Source of the DNA: Crystallibacter sulfonylureivorans_A
Lineage (GTDB): Bacteria > Actinomycetota > Actinomycetes > Actinomycetales > Micrococcaceae
Direction of reading: 5' to 3'
Length of the DNA: 64,000 bases
NCBI RefSeq assembly: GCF_047607445.1
Contig: NZ_JBLKRT010000006.1
Coordinates: 62,001-126,000 of the forward strand
The notes under the pieces are model-generated. The model saw only the letters and a program-made list of their open reading frames with translations. It had not been told where the DNA came from and did no database searches. Of the stretch, positions 49,971 through 59,151 are shown one piece after another (the stretch's first letter is position 1; the number at the start of each line of letters is the position of its first letter). Made by a program: the position numbers and the translations under genes.

Positions 49971-51686
49971 GTGTCTGCCGCACCAAGCCCACTGGTGTCA
50001 TTGCTGATCGGCCGCCAGCAGTTCCATGAGCTATCCCTCCGTGCACGGGTCGTCCTGAGCCATCTGCCGCTGTGCGTGTCTGTGGCGCTCACGGCTGTGC
50101 TCACTGCGGTGTTCTTCCCGGAACTGTTGTCCAACCCGCACTTCATCGCCGGTTTGGCCGGCGTCAGCGCTTTGTGGATCCTCAGCGCTGTCGTGCCGTG
50201 GGATCGGCTGCCCTACCCCTCCTACTGGGTGATCCCGCTGCTGGATTTCGTGGCCATCGGATTCCTCCGCCAGGGCAGCGGGTCGGCGCTTTCCGGGATC
50301 AGCCTGCTGGCCGTCTTTCCGGTTTTCTGGATGGCATGGTCGGAAATCGCGCCCACCGCTGCGCGCCTCATCAGTTTTGCTGCCCCGCTACTGATCATCT
50401 GGATCCCGGTGTTCACCGGACCGGAGCCGGTGACAGCTGAAGCTCTGGCCGGCCCGGCCCTGATCCCGATTGTGACCTTGACGGTGTCCGTCACCGCCTC
50501 CGTTTTCGCCTTGAGCTCGACGGCGCAGCAACAGACCTTGGCTCGCAAAGACCGCGAACTGCGCGCCTTGCTGGAAGAGAGCAAAGTCCACGTGCGCCGG
50601 CTGGATACCGTCTTGAACGCCGTTGCCGTGGGCGTCCTTGTCACCGACGCCAACGGGCGCGACATTCTGAGCAACGTGCAGCAGCAGCGGGACCGCTCGG
50701 TGGCCATGCCGCAGGGGATCGAGAACCCGGACGAGGCCGATCTGCTGGTCTTCGAAGCCGACCGAAAGACGCCGTTCGCGCTTGAGGACCGGCCCATCCG
50801 CCGGGCCGTGCGCGGGGAGACCTTTTCGGACGTTTTGGTGTGGATCGGCGCCGGCGAAAACCAACGGGCCATGTTGTGCACAGCCCGCCCCATGCAGGAC
50901 GATGCCGGCCGGTTCGACGGAACCGTCATGGCCTTCAGCGACGTCACCGACCTGGTCAACGCGCTCACGGTCAAGGAAGAGTTCGTCTCCAGCGTCACCC
51001 ACGAGCTTCGCACACCGCTGACCTCCATCATGGGCTATCTGGATCTCGCCCTCGAGGACGCCGACCAACTGCCGGACGACGTCAACCATTCCCTCACCAT
51101 CGCGATGCGCAATTCCGAGCGCCTGCTCCAACTTGTGGAAGATCTGCTCTTCACCGCGGCGGGCACTCTGAGCATTGAACCGCGCAGCACCGCACTGGCA
51201 GAGATCGTGGCGGGCAGCGTCGCCTCGGCGCTTCCCAGGGCAGAACATGCCGGCGTGGAATTGGTGATCGATGCCGCCGGGCCGGTGGTAGCCGACGTCG
51301 ATCCCACCAGGATCGGACAAGTTCTGGACAACTTGCTCTCCAACGCCATCAAGTACTCGCCTGGTGGCGGCCGGGTCACCGTGCGGACGCTGGAATCCGA
51401 CGGCGCAGCCGTGCTGGAGGTCAGCGACACGGGAATGGGCATGTCGGAAGCCGACCAGGCTGAAGTCTTCACCAAGTTCTTCCGGACCAGTTCTGTCCGG
51501 CAAGCTGCGATCCCCGGCCTGGGGCTGGGGTTGGCCATCAGCAAGTCGATTGCCGAGGCACACGGCGGCACGCTGACCTTTAGCAGCGTGCTCGGATCCG
51601 GCACCACGTTCCGGGTCTCCATCCCGTTGCGCGACGAAAAGGGAGGCCACCCGAAGGCGGCCTCCCTGAGCCAGCTGCCGGCGTAA
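49971..51686 (+). CDS. Orphan membrane sensor histidine kinase with PAS domain
   Basis: A 571-residue sensor kinase. About six N-terminal membrane helices (30-195) precede a cytoplasmic coiled segment (QQQTLARKDRELRALLEES), then a PAS-like domain (~205-335). The dimerisation domain follows with phospho-acceptor His344 (SSVTHELRTPLTSIMGY). The ATPase domain has N box NLLSNAIKYSP, G1 DTGMGM and G2 GLGLGLAISKS. There is no receiver or partner gene adjacent; the OmpR-type regulator at 41700-42647 is a possible partner (inference). The GTG start follows a long GGAGGAGGGGG tract with ~12 bases spacing. The last 16 codons are overlapped by terminator-like hairpins. Confidence 0.9.
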   Translation: MSAAPSPLVSLLIGRQQFHELSLRARVVLSHLPLCVSVALTAVLTAVFFPELLSNPHFIAGLAGVSALWILSAVVPWDRLPYPSYWVIPLLDFVAIGFLRQGSGSALSGISLLAVFPVFWMAWSEIAPTAARLISFAAPLLIIWIPVFTGPEPVTAEALAGPALIPIVTLTVSVTASVFALSSTAQQQTLARKDRELRALLEESKVHVRRLDTVLNAVAVGVLVTDANGRDILSNVQQQRDRSVAMPQGIENPDEADLLVFEADRKTPFALEDRPIRRAVRGETFSDVLVWIGAGENQRAMLCTARPMQDDAGRFDGTVMAFSDVTDLVNALTVKEEFVSSVTHELRTPLTSIMGYLDLALEDADQLPDDVNHSLTIAMRNSERLLQLVEDLLFTAAGTLSIEPRSTALAEIVAGSVASALPRAEHAGVELVIDAAGPVVADVDPTRIGQVLDNLLSNAIKYSPGGGRVTVRTLESDGAAVLEVSDTGMGMSEADQAEVFTKFFRTSSVRQAAIPGLGLGLAISKSIAEAHGGTLTFSSVLGSGTTFRVSIPLRDEKGGHPKAASLSQLPA

Positions 51687-51707
51687 ACCGCTGATGCCGG
51701 CAGCTGG
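51641..51707. terminator. Tandem hairpins overlapping the 3' end of the histidine kinase gene
   Basis: GGGAGGCC/GGCCTCCC (51641-51666) is followed by the 12-base arms CCAGCTGCCGGC and GCCGGCAGCTGG (51671-51682 and 51696-51707) with a 13-base loop containing the TAA stop. They lie between converging genes and could stop transcription both ways, though no long T-run follows. Confidence 0.65.
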
Positions 51708-51725
51708 CCGGATGATGCCTGGCTC

Positions 51726-53246
51726 TTAACGAATGGCCTGGTGGCCCTTGAACAGCATCTTGCTGGTATCGGTTCCCTTGCCCTTGCCCTTGGCGGTGCC
51801 GTTCACCGCCGAGGTGGTCTCCGCGAAGGTCAGCGTGCTGTGCGCAATCGCGTCGGCCATTTGTTCGAGAACTACGGGGTCGACGTTGTCGATGGTGTCG
51901 CAGGCCTGGTGGTAACAGGGATCATACGGCTCACCCGCTGTACCTCCGTAGATGGCTGCTTGCTCCTCGGTCTTGATCTCCTCGGCACCGGTGAACAAGC
52001 CGCCGGCGGGGATACCGTTGTTGATGAACGCGAAGTAGTCCGAGCGGCCATCGAACGCCGTCGGCTCCGTGGCCAGTCCCTGCGAGGCGAAATAGTCTTC
52101 GAAGATGTGCTCGACGTTCGCCGACCCATTCGGTCCGGTCAGCCCGAACGCATCGCCGTCGCCGTCGTAGACAAAGCGGACGGCGTTCGGCGAACCGACC
52201 ATGTCGAAGTTCAGGTTCAGCGCATGGTTTTTGATGTCCTTCTGCGTCAGCTGGGAGACGTAGTACTCGGATCCAAGCAAGCCGTCTTCTTCACCGCCCC
52301 AGAAGGCGAACCGCACCCGGTTGCGCGGCTCGTCTCCGCTGGCTGCAATCTGCAGCGCAGTTTCCAGAATCGCCGCGCTGCCCGAACCATTGTCGTTGAT
52401 GCCCGGGCCCTCCGAGACCGAATCCAGGTGGGCGCCGACCACCACTGTGCGGTCCGCACGTCCAGCCGTGTCGGCCAGAATGTTGAACGTCTCGGTCTGG
52501 ACGATTTCAGCGTCCACGGCGACGCGCACTTCGAGGCCGACCGTACCGGCCAGTTCAGCACCCAGATCGAAGCTGGTGGTCACCGCGGGGATGGCCTGCG
52601 GCGTGCCCAGCGTACCGCCGAACAGTTCAAGCCGGTCCGGGGTACCGCCGTTACCTTGGTTGAAGATCACCACCGCCACGGCTCCTGCCGCCGCGGCATT
52701 GGCCACCTTTACCGCGAAGTCGCAGCTACCCCGCTGGATCAACGCGATGTTTCCTGCCGGGAAGCCGGCAAAGTCGGTGGCCTCGCAGCCGCTGGTGGAC
52801 GCCCTGTCCCCTGCCAGATTAATGTCCACCGCTGTAACCGGTGCGGTCACGTCGCCGGAGCCGGAGTAATCCATCGCCAGGAAGTCCTCTGACATCGTGT
52901 AGACGGTCGGCGTCGGCGCCACCTGCTCGAAGTCCGCACTGTTGAGCACGAAGCGTTCGTAGGAGAACGTCTGCCGAACCGGGGTGTAGCCGGCGGCCGT
53001 CAACTGCGCCTCGATGTACTGGGCCGATGCCTCGTAGCCGGGGGTGCCCGCGGCGCGGTTGCCGCCATTGGCATCGGCCACGTCCTGCAGAGCCTGTAGA
53101 TGGCTAAAGATGTTCTCGGCGGTGACAGCGTCCCGCAGGGCGCTGGTATCCGTTCCGTTGTCGGCCTGGGCCGGCAGCCCGATCCCGAGGGCCAAAGCGG
53201 TAGCGGCGGTGATGGCCGCTCCGCGCCTGAAACGGTGAGTTTTCAT
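51726..53246 (-). CDS. Secreted M28-family zinc aminopeptidase with PA domain
   Basis: A 506-residue exported enzyme with a classical signal peptide (MKTHRFRRGAAI...GLPAQA). A protease-associated (PA) domain at ~120-230 (NIALIQRGSCDFAVKVANA) is inserted before the catalytic domain. Zinc and catalytic residues are visible: VVVGAHLDSV (His), GINDNGSG (bridging Asp), FWGGEEDGLLGS (Glu pair), LNFDMVGSP (Asp) and CYHQACDT (His). It should remove N-terminal residues from peptides outside the cell. GGAGGAA stands six bases before ATG 53246. An in-frame extension to 53402 crosses the promoter area and is rejected. It converges on the sensor kinase. Confidence 0.93.
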   Translation of the reverse strand: MKTHRFRRGAAITAATALALGIGLPAQADNGTDTSALRDAVTAENIFSHLQALQDVADANGGNRAAGTPGYEASAQYIEAQLTAAGYTPVRQTFSYERFVLNSADFEQVAPTPTVYTMSEDFLAMDYSGSGDVTAPVTAVDINLAGDRASTSGCEATDFAGFPAGNIALIQRGSCDFAVKVANAAAAGAVAVVIFNQGNGGTPDRLELFGGTLGTPQAIPAVTTSFDLGAELAGTVGLEVRVAVDAEIVQTETFNILADTAGRADRTVVVGAHLDSVSEGPGINDNGSGSAAILETALQIAASGDEPRNRVRFAFWGGEEDGLLGSEYYVSQLTQKDIKNHALNLNFDMVGSPNAVRFVYDGDGDAFGLTGPNGSANVEHIFEDYFASQGLATEPTAFDGRSDYFAFINNGIPAGGLFTGAEEIKTEEQAAIYGGTAGEPYDPCYHQACDTIDNVDPVVLEQMADAIAHSTLTFAETTSAVNGTAKGKGKGTDTSKMLFKGHQAIR

Positions 53247-53456
53247 GCTGGTTCCTCCATAGGGTGCGATGATGGACCCCGCTATCCCCGTAGCAAGATC
53301 CTGCCCGGAAGCTACCCGATCTGAAGCAATTGCAAAAGAGTTGGCAATGGTTTGGGTGCTGAAACCAACAAAAATGGACCAAATTGCCCTCAGCGGTAGC
53401 ATGATGGCCTGCTGCCTGACCTGTTCAGCCCGGTCGGCCTGAGGGGAAGGACGCCC

Positions 53457-53906
53457 ATGCGGTTTGGCTCACCTGCGGCAGGCGCCCGCGCCCTCACGGC
53501 TGCGATGCTGGCCGTCTACGTCTTCGGTGTCGCCCTCGTCGTGTTGTGGCCTACGCCGGTGGACGCGGCCGCTCGGGGCTTGATCCAGGAAGTCCTGTCG
53601 GCGCTGCACCGCGCGGGGCTGCCGGACTGGTTCGACTACGGCCTGGTGGAGTCTGGCGCCAACGTTGTGATGTTCGTCCCGCTTGGTTTCCTGGCTGCCC
53701 TGATGCTGCCCTCCGGATTACGCTGGCTCACGCCGGCAGGAGCAATGGTGTTCTCCGCCGCGATCGAATGGTGCCAGCAGTCGTTCCTGCCCGATCGGTA
53801 TGCCTCCCTGCAGGATGTATGGGTGAACACGCTGGGAGCCGCGCTGGGCACGGTGCTGGCGTATGCCTGGTTGGAGCGGCGCAACCGGCGCCCGGTAACA
53901 GGATAA
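53457..53906 (+). CDS. VanZ-family membrane protein
   Basis: A 149-residue VanZ-like protein with four hydrophobic helices. Signature: NVVMFVPLGFLAALMLPSG then AAIEWCQQSFLPDRYASLQDVWVN, ending in a basic tail. VanZ relatives affect teicoplanin sensitivity in enterococci, but most bacterial members have no defined role. AGGGGAAGGA precedes the ATG. It is divergent from the M28 peptidase (intergenic ~210 bases) and 39 bases upstream of ugd, so it may be co-transcribed with it. Confidence 0.87.
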   Translation: MRFGSPAAGARALTAAMLAVYVFGVALVVLWPTPVDAAARGLIQEVLSALHRAGLPDWFDYGLVESGANVVMFVPLGFLAALMLPSGLRWLTPAGAMVFSAAIEWCQQSFLPDRYASLQDVWVNTLGAALGTVLAYAWLERRNRRPVTG

Positions 53907-53945
53907 AGTCGAACTAGTCTCTCACCGCACGGACAAAGGACCAGT

Positions 53946-55259
53946 ATGCGTATTTCCGTCATCGGGTGTGGCTACCTCGGTGCCGTTCACGCGGCCGCCA
54001 TGGCCAAACTCGGGCACGACGTGATCGGGATCGACGTGGATGCGCGCAGAATCAGCGAGTTGCAGGCGGGACGGGCACCGTTTTTTGAGCCTGGGCTGCC
54101 GGAGTTGCTGACGGATGCGCAGCAAACCGGCCGTCTTGCCTTCAGCACGGAGATGGCAGCGGCCGCGGGTGCCGCCGTGCACTTCGTCTGCGTGGGCACG
54201 CCCCAGCGCAAAGGCGAGAACGCCGCAGACCTCCGCTACGTCGACGCCGCCTTCACGTCGCTGGCTGAACACTTGAATCCCGGTGACGTGGTCGTCGGCA
54301 AGTCCACCGTGCCGGTGGGCACCGCCGCCCGGTTGGCTGATGAAGTCCAGGAGATCGCTCCGGAGGCTGTCCTTGCATGGAACCCGGAGTTCCTGCGGGA
54401 GGGCCACGCGGTGAAAGATACGTTGACGCCCGACCGGTTCGTCTACGGCGTTCCCTCCGGACCCGCCGGCGAAGCAGCCACCGCAGCCCTGGACGAGGTC
54501 TATGCTGTGCCCCTGTCGCAAGGGACGCCCAGACTGGTGGTGGACTACGCCACGGCCGAACTGGTCAAGACGGCCGCGAACTCCTTCCTGGCCACCAAAA
54601 TCTCCTTCATCAATGCCATGGCGGAGGTGTGCGACGCCGCCGGCGCCGACGTCACTGCCTTAGCCGATGCGATCGGCATGGATGAGCGCATCGGCCGCAA
54701 GTTCCTCAACGCGGGGGTCGGCTTTGGCGGCGGGTGCCTGCCCAAGGACATTCGGGCGTTCATGGCCCGGGCCGGCGAGCTCGGGGCGGATCAAGCCCTG
54801 ACCTTCCTGCGGGAGGTCGATGCCATCAATATGCGGCGCCGCAGCCGGGTTGTCGAACTGACCCGCGAGCTGGCCGGAGGATCACTGATCGGCAAGCGCA
54901 TCACTGTGCTGGGAGCCGCGTTCAAGCCCGAGTCCGACGACGTCAGGGACTCCCCGGCACTGTCCGTTGCCGCCCAACTGCAGTTGCAGGGGGCCACCGT
55001 CACGGTCACCGATCCCGAGGCTTTGGCGAATGCCAAGCAGCGCTTCCCGGAGCTCAGCTACGAACCCGATACGAAGACCGCGATCGACCGTGCCCATGTC
55101 CTGGTGCTCTTGACCGAGTGGAAGGAATACCGGGAGCTGGATCCGGCCGCTGTGGCAAACCAAATGACCGAGAAAAAGATCCTGGACGGGCGTAACGTGC
55201 TGGACCCCGTGGCCTGGCGTGAAGCCGGCTGGACGTTCAAGGGCATCGGACGCCCGTAG
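53946..55259 (+). CDS. ugd: UDP-glucose 6-dehydrogenase
   Basis: A 437-residue enzyme oxidising UDP-glucose to UDP-glucuronate with two NAD+, for surface polysaccharides. The NAD-binding N-domain begins ISVIGCGYLGAVHAAAMA. The central dimerisation helix contains AELVKTAANSFLATKISFINAMAE. Catalytic Cys264 lies in GFGGGCLPKD, and the C-domain has VLGAAFKPESDDVRDSPAL. AAAGGA stands six bases before the ATG. A stem-loop terminator follows at 55286. No glycosyltransferases adjoin, so the polymer made is unknown. Confidence 0.94.
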   Translation: MRISVIGCGYLGAVHAAAMAKLGHDVIGIDVDARRISELQAGRAPFFEPGLPELLTDAQQTGRLAFSTEMAAAAGAAVHFVCVGTPQRKGENAADLRYVDAAFTSLAEHLNPGDVVVGKSTVPVGTAARLADEVQEIAPEAVLAWNPEFLREGHAVKDTLTPDRFVYGVPSGPAGEAATAALDEVYAVPLSQGTPRLVVDYATAELVKTAANSFLATKISFINAMAEVCDAAGADVTALADAIGMDERIGRKFLNAGVGFGGGCLPKDIRAFMARAGELGADQALTFLREVDAINMRRRSRVVELTRELAGGSLIGKRITVLGAAFKPESDDVRDSPALSVAAQLQLQGATVTVTDPEALANAKQRFPELSYEPDTKTAIDRAHVLVLLTEWKEYRELDPAAVANQMTEKKILDGRNVLDPVAWREAGWTFKGIGRP

Positions 55260-55285
55260 CGTTTTTCCAAGTTCCGCCTTCCACA

Positions 55286-55318
55286 ATGGGCCCGTACAGC
55301 CAAGCTGTACGGGCCCAT
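55286..55318 (+). terminator. Stem-loop after ugd
   Basis: A perfect 15-bp stem (ATGGGCCCGTACAGC with its complement) and a CAA loop. There is no T-run on this strand, so termination is inferred from position and stability. Confidence 0.7.
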
Positions 55319-55445
55319 CGCGCATCCGTTGACAGGGGCCGCAAACAGGAGCATGTTAGGTGGATGGCCAGCGCCAATGCCGCCGACCCTAGCTGATTGC
55401 GGGTCCGGCCCGGATGCGCTGGCCGAATGGGGGGACGAACTAGAG

Positions 55446-57476
55446 ATGACTCGGCGCAGTAGGGTTCTTGCCGCGGGTGCTGCCCTAGGTCTCGCCTGCC
55501 TGCTGCTCCCGGCTGCTCCGGCTGCGGCAGCCCCCGACCCAAACCAGCCCTATTTTGAACCTGGCGCTGCCAGCATCGGCGATCCCTACTTCCCGGACGC
55601 TGGCAATACGGGCTACAACGCCAGCCACTATCAGCTGGACCTGCTGTATGACCCGCCGACAGACCAACTCAGCGCCCACGCGACGATGACGGCGCGCGCC
55701 ACCCAGGACCTCGCCAGCTTCAGCTTGGATCTGGACGGGCTGATGGTCCATTCGGTCAGCGTTGACGGGCTGGAAGCACGCTTCGAGCACGAAGGCACCA
55801 AGCTCAACGTCACACCTGCCCGCGGCGTACCGGACGGACGGACTTTCACCACGGTGGTGGAGTATTCCGGTGTCCCCCAAACACTTGCTTTGCCCGGTCC
55901 TGCAGGATTCATCCACACCAATGATGGAGCCATTATTACGGGCCATCCGAGGAGTGCGCCGACCTGGTTTCCGGTCAACAACTACCCCGGCGACCGTGCC
56001 AGCTACGAATTCAATATCTCGGTCCCGGACGGATGGCAAGCGGTAGCGAACGGGCTGCCGCACGGGACCAGTCGCACCCCGGGCCGCACTGTCTACCAGT
56101 GGGAGGCCCAGGAGCCGCTGTCGCCGCATCTGGCGACCATCGCCGTCGGGCATTTCGCCCTGGACGAGTATGCCGAGGGCGGCATCAAGTACGTCGACGC
56201 GATGGACCCGGCGCTCAAGAAGACGGTCATTCCGCGCAACGGGGACGGCTTGGCCTGGTCGCAAACCGACGACGCCAGCTACAAGCGCCTCAGCCAAACG
56301 ATCAGCGTGCCCGATGACGGCGCGGAGTTCTCCTTTTGGATGCTCCGCGACACCGAACCCGGCTGGGACTACGCCTTCGTGGAGGCGCGTACACCGGGCA
56401 AGGACAACTGGACCACATTGAAGGACACCACCGGATTCGCACAGGACAGCACCGGAAATTCGTGCCCGGCCTGGCATCAGGTCCATCCATTCCTGACGCA
56501 TTACCAAAGCGACGACGACGGTACCTGTTCCGCGAAGGGGTCCACCGGACAGTGGTGGGCGGCCACCGGTACCAGTGACGGCTGGGAGCGCTGGGAGTTC
56601 GATCTGACGGACTTTGCCGGTGAGGATGTGGAGCTTTCCATCACATATGCCAGCGACATCACCGGACAGAACGACGGCGTCTTTGTCGAGGACATCCAGC
56701 TGACCGGCGGCAACGGCTCAACCTCCTTCGACAGCGACGGCGACCGCTGGGACGGTTGGAGCCCGAAGGCGGTGCCCAAGGGAAGCCCCGGCAACGACAA
56801 CGAATGGACGGCCGGGAGCAGCACGCCGCCGTCGCAGGGGTACAAGATCCAGCAGTCGCTGGACAAGCAGCCGGAGATGATCGAGTTCCTCTCCTCAGTG
56901 TTCGGCAAATATCCGCTAACCAGCGCCGGCGGCATCGTCGACAACGTCGAGGACCTCGGTTTCGCCCTGGAGACCCAGGCCAGGCCGGTCTACCCGATGG
57001 ATTACTTCTACAGCGAGGCCAGCGGCGACTCCTTCGTGGTCCGGCAACTCGCGCTGCAGTGGTTCGGCAGCCAGGTGCCGATCGACCGGTGGAAGGACAG
57101 CTGGCTCAACCAGGGTCTGGGGACCTACGCGCAATGGCTCTGGGCGGACGACCAGGACCCCGGAAGCGCCCAGGACAGTTTCGATTTCTATGCAGACATC
57201 GATGCCGCAGACCCGTTCTGGAAGTTCAGGTTGTCCGACCCGGGACCGGACAACCTGTTCTCCACCAGCCTGCAGACCCGCTCGGCCATGGCCTTGCACG
57301 CGGTGCGGACCGAGGTAGGCAACAAGAACTTCTCCAAGATCCTTCGTCAGTGGGTCAGGGACGGTTCAGGCTCGCCCAAGGATTTCCGGAAGCTGGCCGA
57401 GAAGGTTTCGGGGAAGGACCTGTCCGGCGTGTTCAAGGCCTTCGTGTCAACGGCGGGCAAACCAGGAATTCTCTGA
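55446..57476 (+). CDS. Secreted M1-family pseudo-peptidase (all zinc ligands lost)
   Basis: A 676-residue exported protein with a signal peptide (RRSRVLAAGAALGLACLLLPAAPAAAA). It follows the M1 aminopeptidase layout: N-terminal beta domain with TWFPVNNYPGDRASYEF, then the catalytic-like domain at ~480-670. A ~170-residue beta-sandwich of immune-inhibitor-A type (about 300-450, DGVFVEDIQLTGG) is inserted between them. The zinc site HExxH-x18-E is replaced at exact spacing: Arg533-Gln534-x-x-Leu537 (VVRQLALQWFG) and Gln556 (WLNQGLGTYAQWLW). It cannot bind zinc in the normal way, so it is probably a binding or scaffold protein. The reading frame is intact, so it is not a decayed pseudogene. It lies 27 bases upstream of the LCP gene. 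Confidence 0.85.
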   Translation: MTRRSRVLAAGAALGLACLLLPAAPAAAAPDPNQPYFEPGAASIGDPYFPDAGNTGYNASHYQLDLLYDPPTDQLSAHATMTARATQDLASFSLDLDGLMVHSVSVDGLEARFEHEGTKLNVTPARGVPDGRTFTTVVEYSGVPQTLALPGPAGFIHTNDGAIITGHPRSAPTWFPVNNYPGDRASYEFNISVPDGWQAVANGLPHGTSRTPGRTVYQWEAQEPLSPHLATIAVGHFALDEYAEGGIKYVDAMDPALKKTVIPRNGDGLAWSQTDDASYKRLSQTISVPDDGAEFSFWMLRDTEPGWDYAFVEARTPGKDNWTTLKDTTGFAQDSTGNSCPAWHQVHPFLTHYQSDDDGTCSAKGSTGQWWAATGTSDGWERWEFDLTDFAGEDVELSITYASDITGQNDGVFVEDIQLTGGNGSTSFDSDGDRWDGWSPKAVPKGSPGNDNEWTAGSSTPPSQGYKIQQSLDKQPEMIEFLSSVFGKYPLTSAGGIVDNVEDLGFALETQARPVYPMDYFYSEASGDSFVVRQLALQWFGSQVPIDRWKDSWLNQGLGTYAQWLWADDQDPGSAQDSFDFYADIDAADPFWKFRLSDPGPDNLFSTSLQTRSAMALHAVRTEVGNKNFSKILRQWVRDGSGSPKDFRKLAEKVSGKDLSGVFKAFVSTAGKPGIL

Positions 57477-57503
57477 CGGAGTTGGACCGGCGAGGGGGGC
57501 CGT

Positions 57504-58508
57504 ATGTGGAGACGACGCGTGGCCGCAGTCCTGTTGGCCATGGTCTTGATAGTGGCGGCCGGGGGCGCTGCCGCGGTGACCTATCTGGCGCAGCTCTCGA
57601 ACGCCTTCGATTCGCAGACCGTGCGAATACCCCAAGCGTTCCCGGAGGCCTCTCTGCGGCCAGCTGCCGCGGAACCCCGGCCCGACTCGCGCTCCCCCAT
57701 CAACATTCTGCTGCTCGGCACGGACACGGTGGCATCCGATGGAGACCCGCTCGTCGCCAGCTCCCAAGACAGCAGGACAGACGCCATGATGCTGCTCCAT
57801 CTGCCGGCCGACCGGCAACAGCTGCAGGTCATGTCCATCATGCGTGATCTGTGGACCGACATCCCCGGCTATGGCGAAGCGAAAGTCAATGCCGCATACG
57901 CCCATGGCGGAGCGCCGCTGGCCGTGCGCGTGGTGGAAGAGATGTTCGGCACCCGGATAGACCACGTAGCTGTGATGGATTTTGAGGGGTTTGGCTCACT
58001 GACGGAGTCCCTGGGCGGGGTTGAGATCACCGTGGGCCAGGCCTTTGACTCAAGCCACTTGCCCGGCCGGCGATTCGATGCAGGTCCACAGCTGATGAAC
58101 GGCCAGGAGGCGCTGGCTTTTGTGCGCGAACGCTACGCCTACTCGGACGGAGACTATCAACGGGTGCGCAACCAGCAGGAATTTATCCGCGCCGCGTTGG
58201 CGAAGTTCCTGACCATGGAGACCTTGACCAATCCTGGCCGGATCAGCGACGTGGTCTCCAAGACCGCTCCCTACGTGGCCGTGGACGACGGGCTGAATGC
58301 TGCAGGCGTCGCAGCTCTTGCCCTGGAACTCCGCGACCTGCGGGCAGACGACATCAAGATGTTCACTCTTCCCACGGCCGGCATCGGCACGTCCGACGAC
58401 GGGCAGTCGATTGTGCTGCGCGACGAAGCAGCCATTGCGGCCGTCGGCCGGGCGCTGCGCGGAGACACCCTGGACCAATATATACAGGCGCTGCCTGCGG
58501 GCGGCTAA
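57504..58508 (+). CDS. LytR-CpsA-Psr (LCP) family cell-wall glycopolymer ligase
   Basis: A 334-residue membrane-anchored enzyme with one N-terminal helix (AVLLAMVLIVAAGGAAAVTYLA). The LCP domain has INILLLGTDT, SRTDAMMLLHL, VMSIMRDLWTDIP, GEAKVNAAYAHGG and ALAFVRERYAYSDGDYQRVRNQQ, including the Asp and Arg residues that bind the pyrophosphate lipid donor. LCP proteins transfer teichoic acid-like or other glycopolymers to peptidoglycan. AGGGGGG precedes ATG 57504. It is 27 bases after the M1-like gene and probably co-transcribed, and it overlaps the convergent SHOCT gene by 4 bases. Confidence 0.93.
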   Translation: MWRRRVAAVLLAMVLIVAAGGAAAVTYLAQLSNAFDSQTVRIPQAFPEASLRPAAAEPRPDSRSPINILLLGTDTVASDGDPLVASSQDSRTDAMMLLHLPADRQQLQVMSIMRDLWTDIPGYGEAKVNAAYAHGGAPLAVRVVEEMFGTRIDHVAVMDFEGFGSLTESLGGVEITVGQAFDSSHLPGRRFDAGPQLMNGQEALAFVRERYAYSDGDYQRVRNQQEFIRAALAKFLTMETLTNPGRISDVVSKTAPYVAVDDGLNAAGVAALALELRDLRADDIKMFTLPTAGIGTSDDGQSIVLRDEAAIAAVGRALRGDTLDQYIQALPAGG

Positions 58509-58771
58509 CGGTCCTCGCCCAAGACCCGCAGTCCCTCGCGGTATGCGTCAGCAGTCAGCTCGCCCCGGGCAAAGCGCTGGTCCAGAATCTGCCGCGCGGT
58601 GCTGCGTCCGTGCGGTCTCTCCATCCTGCCGGCTGCAGAAGCCACTGCAACAGCATCCTCCACGGTGCTTGGGCGCAGCCCCATAAACGCCCGGACCACC
58701 AGGATGGCCAGCATTGCCACGATGGCCACTAGCAGGAGGCCGAACAGCCACACCAAGCCCAGATCTACCAT
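58505..58771 (-). CDS. Small SHOCT-domain membrane protein
   Basis: An 88-residue protein with one N-terminal hydrophobic helix (VWLFGLLLVAIVAMLAILVV) and a C-terminal SHOCT (short C-terminal) domain (ARQILDQRFARGELTADAYRE). SHOCT domains are thought to mediate oligomerisation; no specific role is known here. It is convergent with and overlaps the LCP gene end by 4 bases. Confidence 0.8.
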   Translation of the reverse strand: MVDLGLVWLFGLLLVAIVAMLAILVVRAFMGLRPSTVEDAVAVASAAGRMERPHGRSTARQILDQRFARGELTADAYREGLRVLGEDR

Positions 58772-59151
58772 GATGAAGCACCCCTTCGATCACGACGGAA
58801 CGATGGCCTTTTAGTACGTTCCCTTAGCGTCAGGATACGCGCCGGTCCCGGGAACAAACAGGGCGAATCCATCACAAGAAGATTCCATCCGCTCTGTTTG
58901 CTCCGCACGCATGTTTTCCCCAGGGCTCCGCCCGGGTGCCGCACCGGATGGAGCCGAGCCCGACCGCCGCCCCTTCGAACATTCGATGGCCGTAAATGAT
59001 GCGGCATTGAGATGTTACGCACGCCCGGCTTCCCCGAATTCGGCCCTCGCCAGACATAGGATGGCTGTAGGCACCATCCCGTGTAGATCACCGGGCCACT
59101 GTGCTGTCCAACCTTCCCTGACCTCCGGTTGCCCGGTTGAAAGTCGAGTTG
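58772..59151. other. Intergenic region between the SHOCT gene and a tail-anchored protein gene
   Basis: About 380 bases with divergent flanking genes. TAGGAT near 59056 could be a -10 for the downstream plus-strand gene. I see no strong hairpin, repeat or RNA gene, and ORFs here lack start signals. Confidence 0.5.
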
